DNA of 64,000 nt from JANQPX01 sp039197065 (GCA_039197065.1 JBCCUL010000014.1:1-64000); one strand, 5' to 3'. Positions 33,663-42,628 are shown, counted from the first letter of the stretch. Numbers and translations are program-made. The notes: a model not told the origin generated them from the letters alone.

Positions 33663-34745
33663 TCAGCTCGGCTGCTCGGCGACCGCTTCGCGCGCCGGTA
33701 CGTCCCGTCTTTTCTCGCTTTGCGCAGGCGACGCCCAGGGCTCGATCAGGGCGCGGCCATGGCGACCTGAGGTCGGAAAAGCGAACTGTTCCGGATATTG
33801 GGCCACATAGGTCTCGAGCCTCGGCACATAATCTTCGAGCATGGACTGGATCGCCTGTCCGCGGTCCGCGTCCGCCGGCCGATCCAGCGGATGCTCGATG
33901 ATCGTCTCGACGCTGCCGTCAGGCTTTCGAATGGCGAAGATCGGCAGGACCTCGGCTCCCGCCTCGCAGGCGAAGTTCAACGCGCCCGTGGCGATCTTGA
34001 TGCGTCCATGGAGGAAGGGCAGGGTGCCGATCCGGCGGCCGAGAGGCGTCACCGTCACCAGGATGGGGCGGTTTTCCCGAAGCCGCTCCTTGATCAGTTT
34101 GTTGACCTCCCTGGTGGCGCTGCCGCTGAACACCAGGCGTTCGCGCAAAAAGCGCCGCTCGATGCCCGAATAGAGCGGGTTGAGCAGGGCCTTGCCGATC
34201 CGGCTTTCGGCGAACCCATGGCTGTCCCTCACCAGATGACTGGCCCAGTAGCCGGCATTGGCGAGCGCTGCCTTGGTCATGAGATCCTTATGAGCGAAAT
34301 TGGCGGTCAGCAGGATGACCCCTCGGCCGCGTTCGAGCGCATCCTCCAGATGCTGACGGCCGACAAGCTTCGGATTGGGCCGCCAGCGCCAGGGCCGGTA
34401 GCAGGCGAGCAGCTGGAGCCAGCCCAGATATTTCTGCGCGAGCCAGTCCTTGCGGAAGCTTTTCTCGATCCAGGCGGATTTATCCTCGCCCTTGCCCACC
34501 ACGACTTTCACGGTTTCCAGCTCGTCATCGTCAAGCGGAGCGGTGCCGGCCAGACGTCGTCGGGCCAGCCAGTTGGCGCATGAGGCCCAGCGCCTTTCCG
34601 GCAGGAAAAAGGCCGTGAAAGCCAGAAACAGCACCAGGCCGAAGGCGAAGAGATCGCGTCCTTGAAGCCAGGGTATGTCGTCCTGGGCCTCGCTTTCTCT
34701 CGGCGCAAGGCTAGAGGCCGTTGCGCGCGCGGAATCGCTCAACAT
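33663..34745 (-). CDS. Lysophospholipid/lipid A-type acyltransferase
   Basis: A 360-residue membrane-associated protein from the ATG at 34745, with AGGAG ten bases upstream. One N-terminal hydrophobic segment (LFAFGLVLFLAFTAFFLPE) is followed by an LpxL/HtrB-type acyltransferase-like domain: ILLTANFAHKDLMTKAALA takes the position of the HxxxxD catalytic motif, here His-Lys-Asp-Leu-Met-Thr, and ILVTVTPLGRR and LPIFAIRKPDGSVE follow. It may acylate a lipid or glycolipid at the inner membrane. It converges on the carbamoyltransferase gene with only 19 bp between stops. Confidence 0.75.
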   Translation of the reverse strand: MLSDSARATASSLAPRESEAQDDIPWLQGRDLFAFGLVLFLAFTAFFLPERRWASCANWLARRRLAGTAPLDDDELETVKVVVGKGEDKSAWIEKSFRKDWLAQKYLGWLQLLACYRPWRWRPNPKLVGRQHLEDALERGRGVILLTANFAHKDLMTKAALANAGYWASHLVRDSHGFAESRIGKALLNPLYSGIERRFLRERLVFSGSATREVNKLIKERLRENRPILVTVTPLGRRIGTLPFLHGRIKIATGALNFACEAGAEVLPIFAIRKPDGSVETIIEHPLDRPADADRGQAIQSMLEDYVPRLETYVAQYPEQFAFPTSGRHGRALIEPWASPAQSEKRRDVPAREAVAEQPS

Positions 34746-34784
34746 CAGATAAACGCTCCTGATATGATGTTTTGTTGAGATCAT

Positions 34785-34960
34785 CGGGAAGAAAATTCAA
34801 GAAAAATTTTACGTATTTACTGTATCTATAAGAAGATTATCTTGAAAAATATCATCGTCAATCATTTACGTGTTTGATGTTTGCTAAATATATTCAATAT
34901 AAATTCAGTTTTTAGGAAAAATTTTTTAGTTAATTTCTTGATCTCTGCATAAGCTGCTGT
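34785..34960. other. Strongly AT-rich intergenic tract
   Basis: The region upstream of the acyltransferase gene is dominated by A and T runs (for example AAATATATTCAATATAAATT and AAAAATTTTTTAG), in contrast to the GC-rich genome. The 359-bp gap 34746-35104 holds no gene I can support. Such a tract may be a curved promoter region, a binding target of nucleoid proteins, or an old insertion site. Confidence 0.6.
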
Positions 34961-35104
34961 GCAGGAACGATTTGGTTATTCCCATCGCCGAACATCGAGC
35001 CGTCTCAGGACATGTTTTTCGGCAAAAACAGCCCTTTTTGCCGCAGTTCGCGGGGCGAGTCTTCGATGTCGGCAGGTGGAGCCGAGTCGGTTTTTTGGGG
35101 AGGG

Positions 35105-36496
35105 TCAGATGGTGTCGCGCCGGCCGATCGGTCCGGTGCTAAGCGTGTCTTTGACCACCGTCAGCGCCTTTCTCAGACGCTCCCGCGTCTTGGCGGCGCT
35201 CAGGCTGATGCGGATGGCATGGGGCTCCTGCTCCGGACCGACCGCAAAGATGAAAGCCGGATCGACGGCGACGCCCTTGAGGCGCACCGCATCGACGAAG
35301 GTCGAGCTTCGCCAGGGCGAGGGCAGCGGCAGCCAGAGGTGGTAGGAGAGCGGCTCCGCGCGATAGGCGATGCCTTCGAGACACTCGGCGGCGAGGGCCT
35401 GGCGGGCGGTCGCTTCGATGCGCTGGCGTTCCACGAGAAGATCGGCGGTGCCATCGTCGAGCCATTGGGTGAAGAGGGCCGCCATCAGGGCGGGGCAGGT
35501 CAGGAAGAGGTCGCTCTGCGCGTCCGCCAGCCGATCGAACAGCTTTGCCGGAGCGATGAGGACGCCGAAGCGGAGATTGGGGGCGACGATTTTCGATGCG
35601 GTGGTGATGTAGACCGTGCGCTCCGGCGCCAGGGCGACGAGCGGCGGCGGCCGGTCTTCGGCAAGCTGTCCGTAGACGTCGTCTTCCATGATGAGGAGGT
35701 TGTGCCGCTCGGCGATCTCCACGATGGCGCGTCGCCGCTCTTCGGACATGGTCGCCGTGGTCGGGTTGTGGGTGGTCGGGTTCAGCAGCAAAACCCTCGC
35801 GCCGCTGGATCGGCAAGCGGCTTCGAGAGCGTCGGGGCGGACACCCTCATCATCGAGCGCCACGCCGAGCAGCGTCAGCCCGAGACGCGTCGCCACCCGT
35901 TTGAAGCCGCTATAAACCAGCTGCTCGCAAAGCACCGTGTCGCCTGCGCGCGCCAGTCCTGCGAGCGTGACGGCGATCGCCTGGTGGGCGCCGCCGGTGA
36001 TCAGCGTGTTTTCCGGTGCAAAATCGACGCCGATGCGGCTGGCCCAGCGCGCCGCGGCCTCGCGATGCGGATCGAGCCCGACTCTGGGCGTATAGGCCAG
36101 AAGCTCGCCGACCTGCGGCCCGCCGGCCGCCAGCATATTCAGGCTGTTGGGCACAAGCTTCTGGATGCCGTGGTCCGGCTGACTGTTGACGGTCAGCTTG
36201 ATCAGATCATCTGCGCCATCTTCCACCGGATTGTGAAAGCTGCCGCTTTCCATGCCTGATTTGACGAAGGTGCCGCGGCCGACCTCGCCCTTGACCAGCC
36301 CAAGCTGTTCGGCGAGCGCATAGGCGCGGGAAACGGTGCCGACGGTAACGCCAAGCTTATAGGCAAGCTCCCTCTGTGGCGGCAGCTTGCGGCCGGCCTC
36401 GAGCTCGCCGTCACCGATTGCCGCATCGATCGCCGAAGCCAGCGCCTTGTAGCGTGGCCCAGGCAGCGAGGAGAGGTCGGGGCACCAAATTGTCAT
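35105..36496 (-). CDS. MocR-type GntR regulator with aminotransferase-like domain
   Basis: A 463-residue protein from the ATG at 36496 (MTIWCPDLSSLPGPRYKAL). The N-terminal GntR winged helix includes LPPQRELAYKLGVTVGTVSR. It is followed by a fold-type I aminotransferase domain with GGAHQAIAVTLAGLARAGD and a PLP-binding Lys in ITTASKIVAPNLRFG. MocR proteins are PLP-sensing regulators, usually of the divergently transcribed gene. Here the DUF1127 and PhzF genes are divergent, and inverted repeats lie in the shared spacer. The effector is unknown. Confidence 0.92.
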   Translation of the reverse strand: MTIWCPDLSSLPGPRYKALASAIDAAIGDGELEAGRKLPPQRELAYKLGVTVGTVSRAYALAEQLGLVKGEVGRGTFVKSGMESGSFHNPVEDGADDLIKLTVNSQPDHGIQKLVPNSLNMLAAGGPQVGELLAYTPRVGLDPHREAAARWASRIGVDFAPENTLITGGAHQAIAVTLAGLARAGDTVLCEQLVYSGFKRVATRLGLTLLGVALDDEGVRPDALEAACRSSGARVLLLNPTTHNPTTATMSEERRRAIVEIAERHNLLIMEDDVYGQLAEDRPPPLVALAPERTVYITTASKIVAPNLRFGVLIAPAKLFDRLADAQSDLFLTCPALMAALFTQWLDDGTADLLVERQRIEATARQALAAECLEGIAYRAEPLSYHLWLPLPSPWRSSTFVDAVRLKGVAVDPAFIFAVGPEQEPHAIRISLSAAKTRERLRKALTVVKDTLSTGPIGRRDTI

Positions 36497-36512
36497 GGTG
36501 TCAATATAACAT

Positions 36513-36533
36513 TTGACTCGCACATTGAGTCAA
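36513..36533. promoter_or_regulatory. Inverted repeat TTGACTC-N7-GAGTCAA, candidate MocR operator
   Basis: TTGACTC at 36513-36519 and GAGTCAA at 36527-36533 form a 7-bp perfect inverted repeat in the spacer between the MocR gene (start 36496) and the DUF1127 gene (start 36573). TTGACT could also serve as a -35 element for rightward transcription. Confidence 0.4.
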
Positions 36534-36572
36534 TGATCAATGCAATGTATCGATTTATTCGTGAGGTGTGCC

Positions 36573-36797
36573 ATGAAAAGTCAAAATTGTATCGATACAA
36601 TCGCAACGCCCACAACACCACCGCAGCTCCGGCTGCCGGCCTGGGCCGGGCGGGTCATGCATGTTCTCTTCAGTTGGGTCGAGCGCAGCCGTCAACGTCG
36701 TCAGCTCGCGGCGCTGAACGATGCGGCGCTGAAGGATATCGGCCTCAGCCGCCTCGATGTGCAAATCGAAATCGAAAAGCCCTTCTGGACCCCCTGA
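36573..36797 (+). CDS. DUF1127 domain-containing protein
   Basis: A 74-residue protein from the ATG at 36573 (MKSQNCIDTIA), with GAGG six bases upstream; an earlier ATG at 36540 lacks support. The C-terminal half is the DUF1127 domain: RQRRQLAALNDAALKDIGLS followed by RLDVQIEIEKPFW. DUF1127 proteins are small, Arg-rich and common in alphaproteobacteria; some bind RNA or affect phosphate and stress regulation. It is divergent from the MocR gene and just ahead of the PhzF gene. Confidence 0.88.
   Translation: MKSQNCIDTIATPTTPPQLRLPAWAGRVMHVLFSWVERSRQRRQLAALNDAALKDIGLSRLDVQIEIEKPFWTP
36586..36601. repeat. Perfect 16-bp palindrome ATTGTATCGATACAAT
   Basis: This palindrome lies at codons 5-10 of the DUF1127 gene. 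A related half, ATGTATCGAT, lies at 36545-36554 upstream of the start. Together they may be operator half-sites for the MocR protein or another regulator, placed where binding would block elongation. The recurrence of TGTATCGAT 42 bp apart is what makes it notable. Confidence 0.45.
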
Positions 36798-36857
36798 CAA
36801 CGCCTGGAGCCCGTTCGGAACGTTATCGAACGGGCTCCAACGAGCCGGAGAAGCACG

Positions 36858-37769
36858 ATGCGACGTCATTTCATCACAGCGGATGTGTTCACCGACCGAC
36901 CGTTCGGCGGCAATCCGCTCGCCGTGCTGCCCAATGCCGAGGGTTTGACGGGCGATCAGATGCAAAAGCTCGCCCGCGAGTTCAATCTGTCCGAAACGGT
37001 CTTCGTCCTTCGGCCGCAAAATCCGGCGAACACCAGACGTATCCGGATTTTCGTACCGACCAAGGAAATCCCGTTTGCCGGTCACCCCACCGTCGGTTCG
37101 GCGCTTGTTCTCGCTTCCATGGGCGAGTTTCCACTGGAAGGCGACAGCACCGACATCATTCTGGAGACGGACGCCGGACCCGTTCCGGTCACCGTGCACA
37201 GCATCGACGGCAGGCCGAGGGCGGCGACCCTGACGGCGCCGCAGCGGCCGACGCTCGGTCCTGTTCCCTCGCTCGATATCATGGCGAAGATGCTGTCGCT
37301 CGACCCAGAAGACATCATCGCCGCCGAAGGCGCTTCCTGCGGCAATCCCTTCCTCGTAGTGCAGGTGAAGGATCGCTCGGCGCTCGAACGGTCGCGCATC
37401 GATATCGCCACGCTGGAGCGGATCGGCGACGATCTGTTCGCCAAGGAGCCGCTCCTCTTCACCGAAGACGCGCCGGTAGGTTTCGACTTCCAGGCGCGCA
37501 TGTACGCGCCGCTCAGCGGCATTCCCGAAGACCCGGCGACCGGCAGCGCGGCCGCAGCGCTTGCCGGCTGGCTCGGCCATCACGATCCGATGCAGGACGG
37601 CACGATCAAACGCGCGATCGCCCAGGGTATCGAGATGGGCAGGCCGTCGCGCCTGGAGATCGAGGTGGACAAGCAGGGCGACGCCGTTACGGCGGTGCGC
37701 GTCACCGGCAGCGCCGTCCTGATCAGCGAAGGCCAGATCGAGGAGCCGGTGCTGCCTGCACCTGGTTAA
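36858..37769 (+). CDS. PhzF-family isomerase/epimerase
   Basis: A 303-residue protein of the PhzF (phenazine biosynthesis-like) family. The N-terminus has FGGNPLAVLPNA, the catalytic Glu is in NLSETVFVL (about residue 46), GHPTVGSALVL follows, and the second half has the family signature EDPATGSAAAALAGW. These enzymes catalyse proton shifts in small acids; true phenazine synthesis is unlikely since no phz neighbours are present. It follows the DUF1127 gene by 60 bp and is probably controlled by the divergent MocR protein. Confidence 0.92.
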   Translation: MRRHFITADVFTDRPFGGNPLAVLPNAEGLTGDQMQKLAREFNLSETVFVLRPQNPANTRRIRIFVPTKEIPFAGHPTVGSALVLASMGEFPLEGDSTDIILETDAGPVPVTVHSIDGRPRAATLTAPQRPTLGPVPSLDIMAKMLSLDPEDIIAAEGASCGNPFLVVQVKDRSALERSRIDIATLERIGDDLFAKEPLLFTEDAPVGFDFQARMYAPLSGIPEDPATGSAAAALAGWLGHHDPMQDGTIKRAIAQGIEMGRPSRLEIEVDKQGDAVTAVRVTGSAVLISEGQIEEPVLPAPG

Positions 37770-37869
37770 CTTTGAAGTGGGAACGAAAGCGACTTGGTCG
37801 GGTTCAGGTTGACAAGCCTTGGGCGGTTCATAAGGAATGGGAGGGTACTACACATATTGGAGCGCCCAA

Positions 37870-38496
37870 ATGAACAACAAAATTCTGTCGGCAATACTTC
37901 TTGTTGTCTTCGTCTCCCTTGGTGCCTGCATGAAGAAAGAGGAAGGCAACACGAATTCCCAGGACAACAGTGGAAACAACGGCTCAGGTAATGTGTTCGG
38001 TATATTCCAACTGCCCTCGGCCAGTGAAATCGAGGAGGGAATTCCGGATGAATGCGAGTTGCCTGCCGGTATCGAGGTTGTTTCGATCTCGCTTGATGAG
38101 GGGCAGGAGGGTGAAATCGTCGGCGGTTCGGCCTCCTATGACGTGACCGTAGAGCTCAACCAGGTCATGCCGGCAAATCAAAACGCATTGATTTGCTTCG
38201 TTGTTCGGGATTATGGCACGTTATCGATTTATGACCCCATCGGCTACGGCTTCGGAATCGTTCTTCGAGGAGAAGGGCCGATCGAAGAGGCGGCCAGCTT
38301 TACCCTCGCCTGCTCCGACGGAGACATTGTCGGCGCGCAGCCCGCTCCCTATGACGGCCTTAACGACACGACAGGCGAACGTCAAACCAGGGTGTTCGTC
38401 CAGCATGTGACCGGCGTGAGCAGTATCGCTGACATTCCGACGGGCGTGCAGGGTGAAAAGTCGAACAGGATCCAGGTTTCCTGTCCCCGAACGTAA
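37870..38496 (+). CDS. Hypothetical lipoprotein
   Basis: A 208-residue protein from the ATG at 37870. It has a lipoprotein signal (MNNKILSAILLVVFVSLGAC, lipobox LGAC), a short Asn/Gly/Ser-rich linker and an acidic beta-rich domain with four Cys residues that may form disulfides. I recognise no family. It is likely anchored to the outer membrane or inner-membrane outer face. A strong hairpin follows. Confidence 0.75.
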   Translation: MNNKILSAILLVVFVSLGACMKKEEGNTNSQDNSGNNGSGNVFGIFQLPSASEIEEGIPDECELPAGIEVVSISLDEGQEGEIVGGSASYDVTVELNQVMPANQNALICFVVRDYGTLSIYDPIGYGFGIVLRGEGPIEEAASFTLACSDGDIVGAQPAPYDGLNDTTGERQTRVFVQHVTGVSSIADIPTGVQGEKSNRIQVSCPRT

Positions 38497-38525
38497 AACA
38501 ACAACAGGCGAATAATCAGCGAATT

Positions 38526-38562
38526 GGAGGCGGCTGGGGCGCAAACCCGCCCCGCCGCCTCC
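38526..38562. terminator. Strong GC hairpin between convergent genes
   Basis: GGAGGCGGC at 38526-38534 pairs with GCCGCCTCC at 38554-38562, extended inside by GGGGCG with CGCCCC. It lies between the lipoprotein gene and the convergent cysNC gene. No U-tract follows on either strand, so it may need Rho or act mainly as a 3' stabiliser. Confidence 0.6.
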
Positions 38563-38596
38563 CGACGCACGTCCAGCCAGTAGGCGCCGCCTACGC

Positions 38597-40486
38597 CTAC
38601 TGCAGGCGCTGTTTGCCTTGGAGCTCGGCGACCACCAGTTCGGCGGCTTCCTCGGGGGTGAGCTGCTCGGTGTGGAGATGGATCTCCGGCTTTTCGGGCG
38701 GCTCGTAAGGTGAAGAAATACCGGTGAAGTTCGGGATCTTGCCGTCGCGAGCGCGCTGGTAGAGGCCTTTGGGGTCGCGCCGTTCGCAGGCTTCGATCGA
38801 GGCATCGACGAAGACCTCGATGAACTCATGATCGTCGAACAGCTCTCTTGCCAGGTCGCGCTCGCTTCTGAAGGGCGAGATGAAGGAGGCCATGACGATC
38901 AGGCCGGCATCCACCATCAGCTTGCCGACTTCGGCGACGCGGCGAATGTTCTCGACGCGATCGGCATCGGTGAAGCCGAGATCCTTGTTCAGGCCATGCC
39001 TGACATTGTCGCCGTCCAGGAGATAGGTGCGCTGGCCCATGGCGTGCAGGCGCTTCTCGACAAGATTGGCGATGGTCGATTTGCCAGCACCCGAAAAACC
39101 GGTGAACCAGAGAAGGCAGGGCTTCTGCTTGTTCATCTGGGCGCGGGCGGTCTTGTCGACGTCGACTTCCTGCCAGACCAGATTAGTGGCGCGCCTGAGG
39201 CCGAAGGCGACCATGCCGGCGGCGACCGTCTGGTTGGAGATGCGGTCGATCAGGATGAAGCCGCCGAGCGCCTTGTTGTCCTTGTAGGGTTCGAAGGCGA
39301 TCGGCTGGTCGAGGTTGAAATTGACGAAGCCGACCTCGTTCAGCCCGAGGGTGTCGGCGGCCAGATGCTCGCCGCTGTTCACGTCCTCCTTGTATTTGAG
39401 GCGGGTGACCGCGGCGCCGATGGTCTTGGTGCCGAGTTTCAGGAGATAGGTGCGCTCCGGAAGAAGAGGTGCCTCGTCCATCCAGACGAGATGGGCGGCG
39501 AACTGATCGGTGACCTGGACCGAGTCCTCGGCGTCGGCAATGACGTCGCCGCGTGAAATATCGATCTCTCGATCGAGACAGAGCGTCACCGCATCCCCGC
39601 TCTCGGCCACAGGCTGGTCGCCGTCCATGGTGACGATACGGGTGATGGCCGCCTGCTGGCTGCCGGGCTGGGCGATGATGCGATCGCCGGGGCGGACGCT
39701 GCCGCTCGCGACGGTGCCGGCATAGCCGCGGAAATCCAGATTCGGGCGGCTGACCCATTGCACCGGGAAGCGAAAGGCTTCGGCGCATTGCACCGTGACG
39801 TCCACCGTCTCCAGATGGGCCATCAGTGAGGGGCCTTTGTACCAGGCCATCGCCTCGCTCTTTTCGAGTACATTGTCGCCCTTGAGCGCGGACAGCGGGA
39901 CGCAGGTGATGTCGTTAAAGCCCAGATCCTGGCTTTCGACGAAGGTCCGGTAGTCGTTGACGATCTCGTTGAAGCGGTCCTCGCTGTAGCCAGCGATGTC
40001 CATCTTGTTGACCGCGAGTACGACGTTTCGAATGCCGAGAAGATCGGCGATCCGGCTGTGGCGTCTGGTCTGCTGCAGCACGCCCTTTCGGGCGTCGATC
40101 AGGATGATCGCGAGATCGGCGGTCGACGCGCCGGTCGCCATATTGCGGGTATATTGCTCGTGGCCCGGCGTGTCGGCGACGATGAATTTGCGCTTGGCGG
40201 TCGAGAAGTAGCGATAGGCGACATCGATGGTGATGCCCTGCTCGCGCTCGGCCTGGAGGCCGTCCACCAAGAGCGCCATATCGAGCTCGCCGCCCTGGGT
40301 GCCGTGCAGCTTGCTCTCGCTTTCCAGCGACTCGACCTGATCTTCGAGCAGCAGCTTGGCGTCATAGAGGAGGCGTCCGATCAGCGTGCTCTTGCCGTCG
40401 TCGACGCTGCCGCAGGTGATGAAGCGCAGGAGAGACTTTTCAGCGATGTAGGAGGCTTGGGCCTCGGCCAGACCAGCGGTCGCCAT
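38597..40486 (-). CDS. cysNC: Bifunctional sulfate adenylyltransferase subunit 1/APS kinase
   Basis: A 629-residue fusion of CysN and CysC. The GTPase half carries CGSVDDGKSTLIGRLLYD, DTPGHEQYTRNMATGAS and NKMDIAGY. The C-terminal APS kinase half starts near residue 440 with WFTGFSGAGKSTIANLVEKR. CysN uses GTP hydrolysis to drive APS formation with CysD; CysC phosphorylates APS to PAPS. Fused CysNC corresponds to NodQ in rhizobia. The start overlaps the cysD stop as TGATG. It could supply PAPS for assimilation or for sulfation of surface glycans. Confidence 0.96.
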   Translation of the reverse strand: MATAGLAEAQASYIAEKSLLRFITCGSVDDGKSTLIGRLLYDAKLLLEDQVESLESESKLHGTQGGELDMALLVDGLQAEREQGITIDVAYRYFSTAKRKFIVADTPGHEQYTRNMATGASTADLAIILIDARKGVLQQTRRHSRIADLLGIRNVVLAVNKMDIAGYSEDRFNEIVNDYRTFVESQDLGFNDITCVPLSALKGDNVLEKSEAMAWYKGPSLMAHLETVDVTVQCAEAFRFPVQWVSRPNLDFRGYAGTVASGSVRPGDRIIAQPGSQQAAITRIVTMDGDQPVAESGDAVTLCLDREIDISRGDVIADAEDSVQVTDQFAAHLVWMDEAPLLPERTYLLKLGTKTIGAAVTRLKYKEDVNSGEHLAADTLGLNEVGFVNFNLDQPIAFEPYKDNKALGGFILIDRISNQTVAAGMVAFGLRRATNLVWQEVDVDKTARAQMNKQKPCLLWFTGFSGAGKSTIANLVEKRLHAMGQRTYLLDGDNVRHGLNKDLGFTDADRVENIRRVAEVGKLMVDAGLIVMASFISPFRSERDLARELFDDHEFIEVFVDASIEACERRDPKGLYQRARDGKIPNFTGISSPYEPPEKPEIHLHTEQLTPEEAAELVVAELQGKQRLQ

Positions 40487-41445
40487 CAGAAATATCCCTC
40501 TTGCTTCTTCTTCTCCATCGAGCCCGGCTGATCCTTGTCGATCACCCGGCCCTGGCGCTCGGAACTGCGGCTGAGTTTCATCTCCGCGAGCAGCGTCTGG
40601 AGATTGTCCGCCTCACTCTCGATCGCGCCGGTGAGCGGGTAGCAACCGAGGGTACGGAAGCGCACGGACTTCATTTCCGGCTTTTCACCGGGCTCGAGCG
40701 GCAAGCGCTCGTCGTCGACCATGATCCACATGCCGTCCCGCCAGACGACGGGGCGTTCCTTGGCGAAGTAGAGCGGCACGACCGGGATGTTCTGCAGCTC
40801 GATATAGGTCCAGATGTCGAGCTCGGTCCAATTGGAGAGCGGGAACACGCGCACGCTCTCGCCCTTGTTCACCCGGCTGTTATAGAGGTTCCAGAGCTCC
40901 GGGCGCTGGTTCTTCGGATCCCAGGCGTGGGACCGGTTGCGGAAGGAGAAGATCCGCTCCTTGGCCCGCGACTTTTCCTCATCGCGGCGCGCGCCGCCGA
41001 AAGCGGCATCGAACTGGTGCTTGTCGAGCGCCTGCTTCAAAGACTGGGTCTTCATGACGTCGGTGTGCACGGCGGAGCCGTGGGTGAAGGGACCGACGCC
41101 TTGGGCGACGCCGTCCTGGTTGATGTTGACCATCAGCTCCAGGCCGAGCTCTTTGGCGGTACGGTCCCGAAATTCGATCATCTCCCGGAACTTCCAGGTC
41201 GTGTCGACATGCAGGAGCGGGAATGGCAGTTTCGCTGGATAGAAGGCCTTGACCGCGAGATGGAGAAGGACGGAGCTGTCCTTGCCGATCGAATAGAGCA
41301 TCACCGGCTTTTGAAAGCTTGCGGCAACCTCGCGAAAAATCTCGATGCTTTCCGATTCCAGGCGTTTCAAATGGGCCGGTAGCTGCGCGTCCTTCACCTC
41401 GACAGAAGCGGCGGCCGTTTCGGCGCGTTCATTGATCATCGTCAT
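40486..41445 (-). CDS. cysD: Sulfate adenylyltransferase subunit 2
   Basis: A 319-residue ATP pyrophosphatase-family protein. The PP-loop YSIGKDSSVLLHLAVKAF is at about 52-69, with the family-specific GARRDEEKSRAKERIFSFR and the C-terminal RFRTLGCYPLTGAIES. With CysN it forms APS from ATP and sulfate. First gene of a cysD-cysNC operon with a 1-bp overlap. The 271 bp upstream show no supported gene. Confidence 0.97.
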   Translation of the reverse strand: MTMINERAETAAASVEVKDAQLPAHLKRLESESIEIFREVAASFQKPVMLYSIGKDSSVLLHLAVKAFYPAKLPFPLLHVDTTWKFREMIEFRDRTAKELGLELMVNINQDGVAQGVGPFTHGSAVHTDVMKTQSLKQALDKHQFDAAFGGARRDEEKSRAKERIFSFRNRSHAWDPKNQRPELWNLYNSRVNKGESVRVFPLSNWTELDIWTYIELQNIPVVPLYFAKERPVVWRDGMWIMVDDERLPLEPGEKPEMKSVRFRTLGCYPLTGAIESEADNLQTLLAEMKLSRSSERQGRVIDKDQPGSMEKKKQEGYF

Positions 41446-41716
41446 TCCAAATTCTCCGAGGCCCCGTTCTCCGAGGCCTAGGGGCTGGTCGCCATCGCTG
41501 ACATACGTAATCGGGACTTTCCGTCATATGCTGCAATGCAGCACGACGTTCAAGGCCCGCCGGCGAACCTTTCGGGGCCTCTTACGTTTCCAACAAGCCT
41601 GGCGCGTAGAAATTCCAAGCCGACATGAAATGTCGGCCATCGGTATCGTTGGGTTTGTCGTTGTTTCGAACAGGAGTCAACAGGTTGAGCCCTGATACGC
41701 TCCGTTCGTCGGCGCC

Positions 41717-42202
41717 CTACGCCTTGGGCTGCGCGGCGATGGGCTGGGCGAATTGCGGCTGCTGGTCCCAGGGAAGGAGGATCCAGGTGTCCTGGCTGAC
41801 CTCGGTGATGTAGCTGTCGACCACCTCGCGCCCCTTGGGCTTGGCGTAAACGGTGGCGAAGTGGGCCTGGGGCAGCATCTCGCGCACGATGCGGCCGGTG
41901 CGCCCGGTATCGACAAGGTCGTCGACGATCAGCCAGCCCTCGCCGCTGTCATCCATGCTCTTCAGGATATCGGGCTCGCGCCTGGTCTGGTCATCATAGC
42001 TGGCGACGCAGATGGTATCGATCAGCCGAACCTCAAGCTCGCGCGCGACGATCTGCGCCGGAATGAGACCGCCGCGTGCGATGGCGACGATGCCTTTCCA
42101 GGGGCCCTGCTCCGCCAGGCGCCAGGACAGGGCTCGGGCGTCGCGATGCATCTCCTCCCAGGAGACGGGGAAATATCGGCTGTAATCATCACTCACGGGC
42201 AT
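41717..42202 (-). CDS. gpt: Xanthine phosphoribosyltransferase
   Basis: A 161-residue Gpt from the ATG at 42202 (MPVSDDYSRYFPVSWEEM); an upstream start at 42298 adds an unconserved leader. The PRPP-binding motif is WLIVDDLVDTGRTG, preceded by GIVAIARGGLIPAQ, and the C-terminus has DTWILLPWD. It salvages xanthine and guanine to nucleotides. A stand-alone gene between cysD and the divergent DUF1192 gene. Confidence 0.93.
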   Translation of the reverse strand: MPVSDDYSRYFPVSWEEMHRDARALSWRLAEQGPWKGIVAIARGGLIPAQIVARELEVRLIDTICVASYDDQTRREPDILKSMDDSGEGWLIVDDLVDTGRTGRIVREMLPQAHFATVYAKPKGREVVDSYITEVSQDTWILLPWDQQPQFAQPIAAQPKA

Positions 42203-42423
42203 TCTCTGCGCTGGCTGAACGATGCCCGGAACGTCACGTCCGTCGGAATTTTTGTCAAGATCGACGGGTTGGGGATGGCCCGCCTCTTCGCTGTACATAC
42301 GGTGGTTTTTTGCCTAACGTCGCCAGAGGTCAGGCAGGTTGACGGCTCTTGCGGCGCGCGCTTTTCGGCGGTTTGGAATCGTGATGATCAGGGGACAGTT
42401 AAACCGGAACGACGAGATTTGAT

Positions 42424-42612
42424 ATGGATGATGAAGACGAAGTCAGGAGCAAGCGCTCCGGTGCGGGGCTGCAGGATTTGAGCGGCTGGTCGATTTCCGA
42501 GCTTGAGGCCTATATCGCCCGGCTCGAAGTCGAGATCTCCCGTGCGAAACAAGAGATCGAAAGCAAAAACGCGGTGAAGAACGCCGCCGAAGCCCTTTTC
42601 AAGAAGTCCTGA
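42424..42612 (+). CDS. DUF1192 domain-containing protein
   Basis: A 62-residue protein. An acidic N-terminus is followed by LSGWSISELEAYIARLEVEI, the DUF1192 signature, and a short coiled coil rich in Lys and Glu. The family is almost confined to alphaproteobacteria; function unknown. Seventeen bp separate it from the Nudix gene, suggesting co-transcription. Confidence 0.9.
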   Translation: MDDEDEVRSKRSGAGLQDLSGWSISELEAYIARLEVEISRAKQEIESKNAVKNAAEALFKKS

Positions 42613-42628
42613 GGGGTCCCGGCGGGAC

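Noticed and set aside
38597..41445. Nodulation (nodPQ) genes
   Set aside because: The proteins match CysD/CysNC, of which NodPQ are specialised copies. No nod box or nodABC genes are visible, so a housekeeping assignment is safer.
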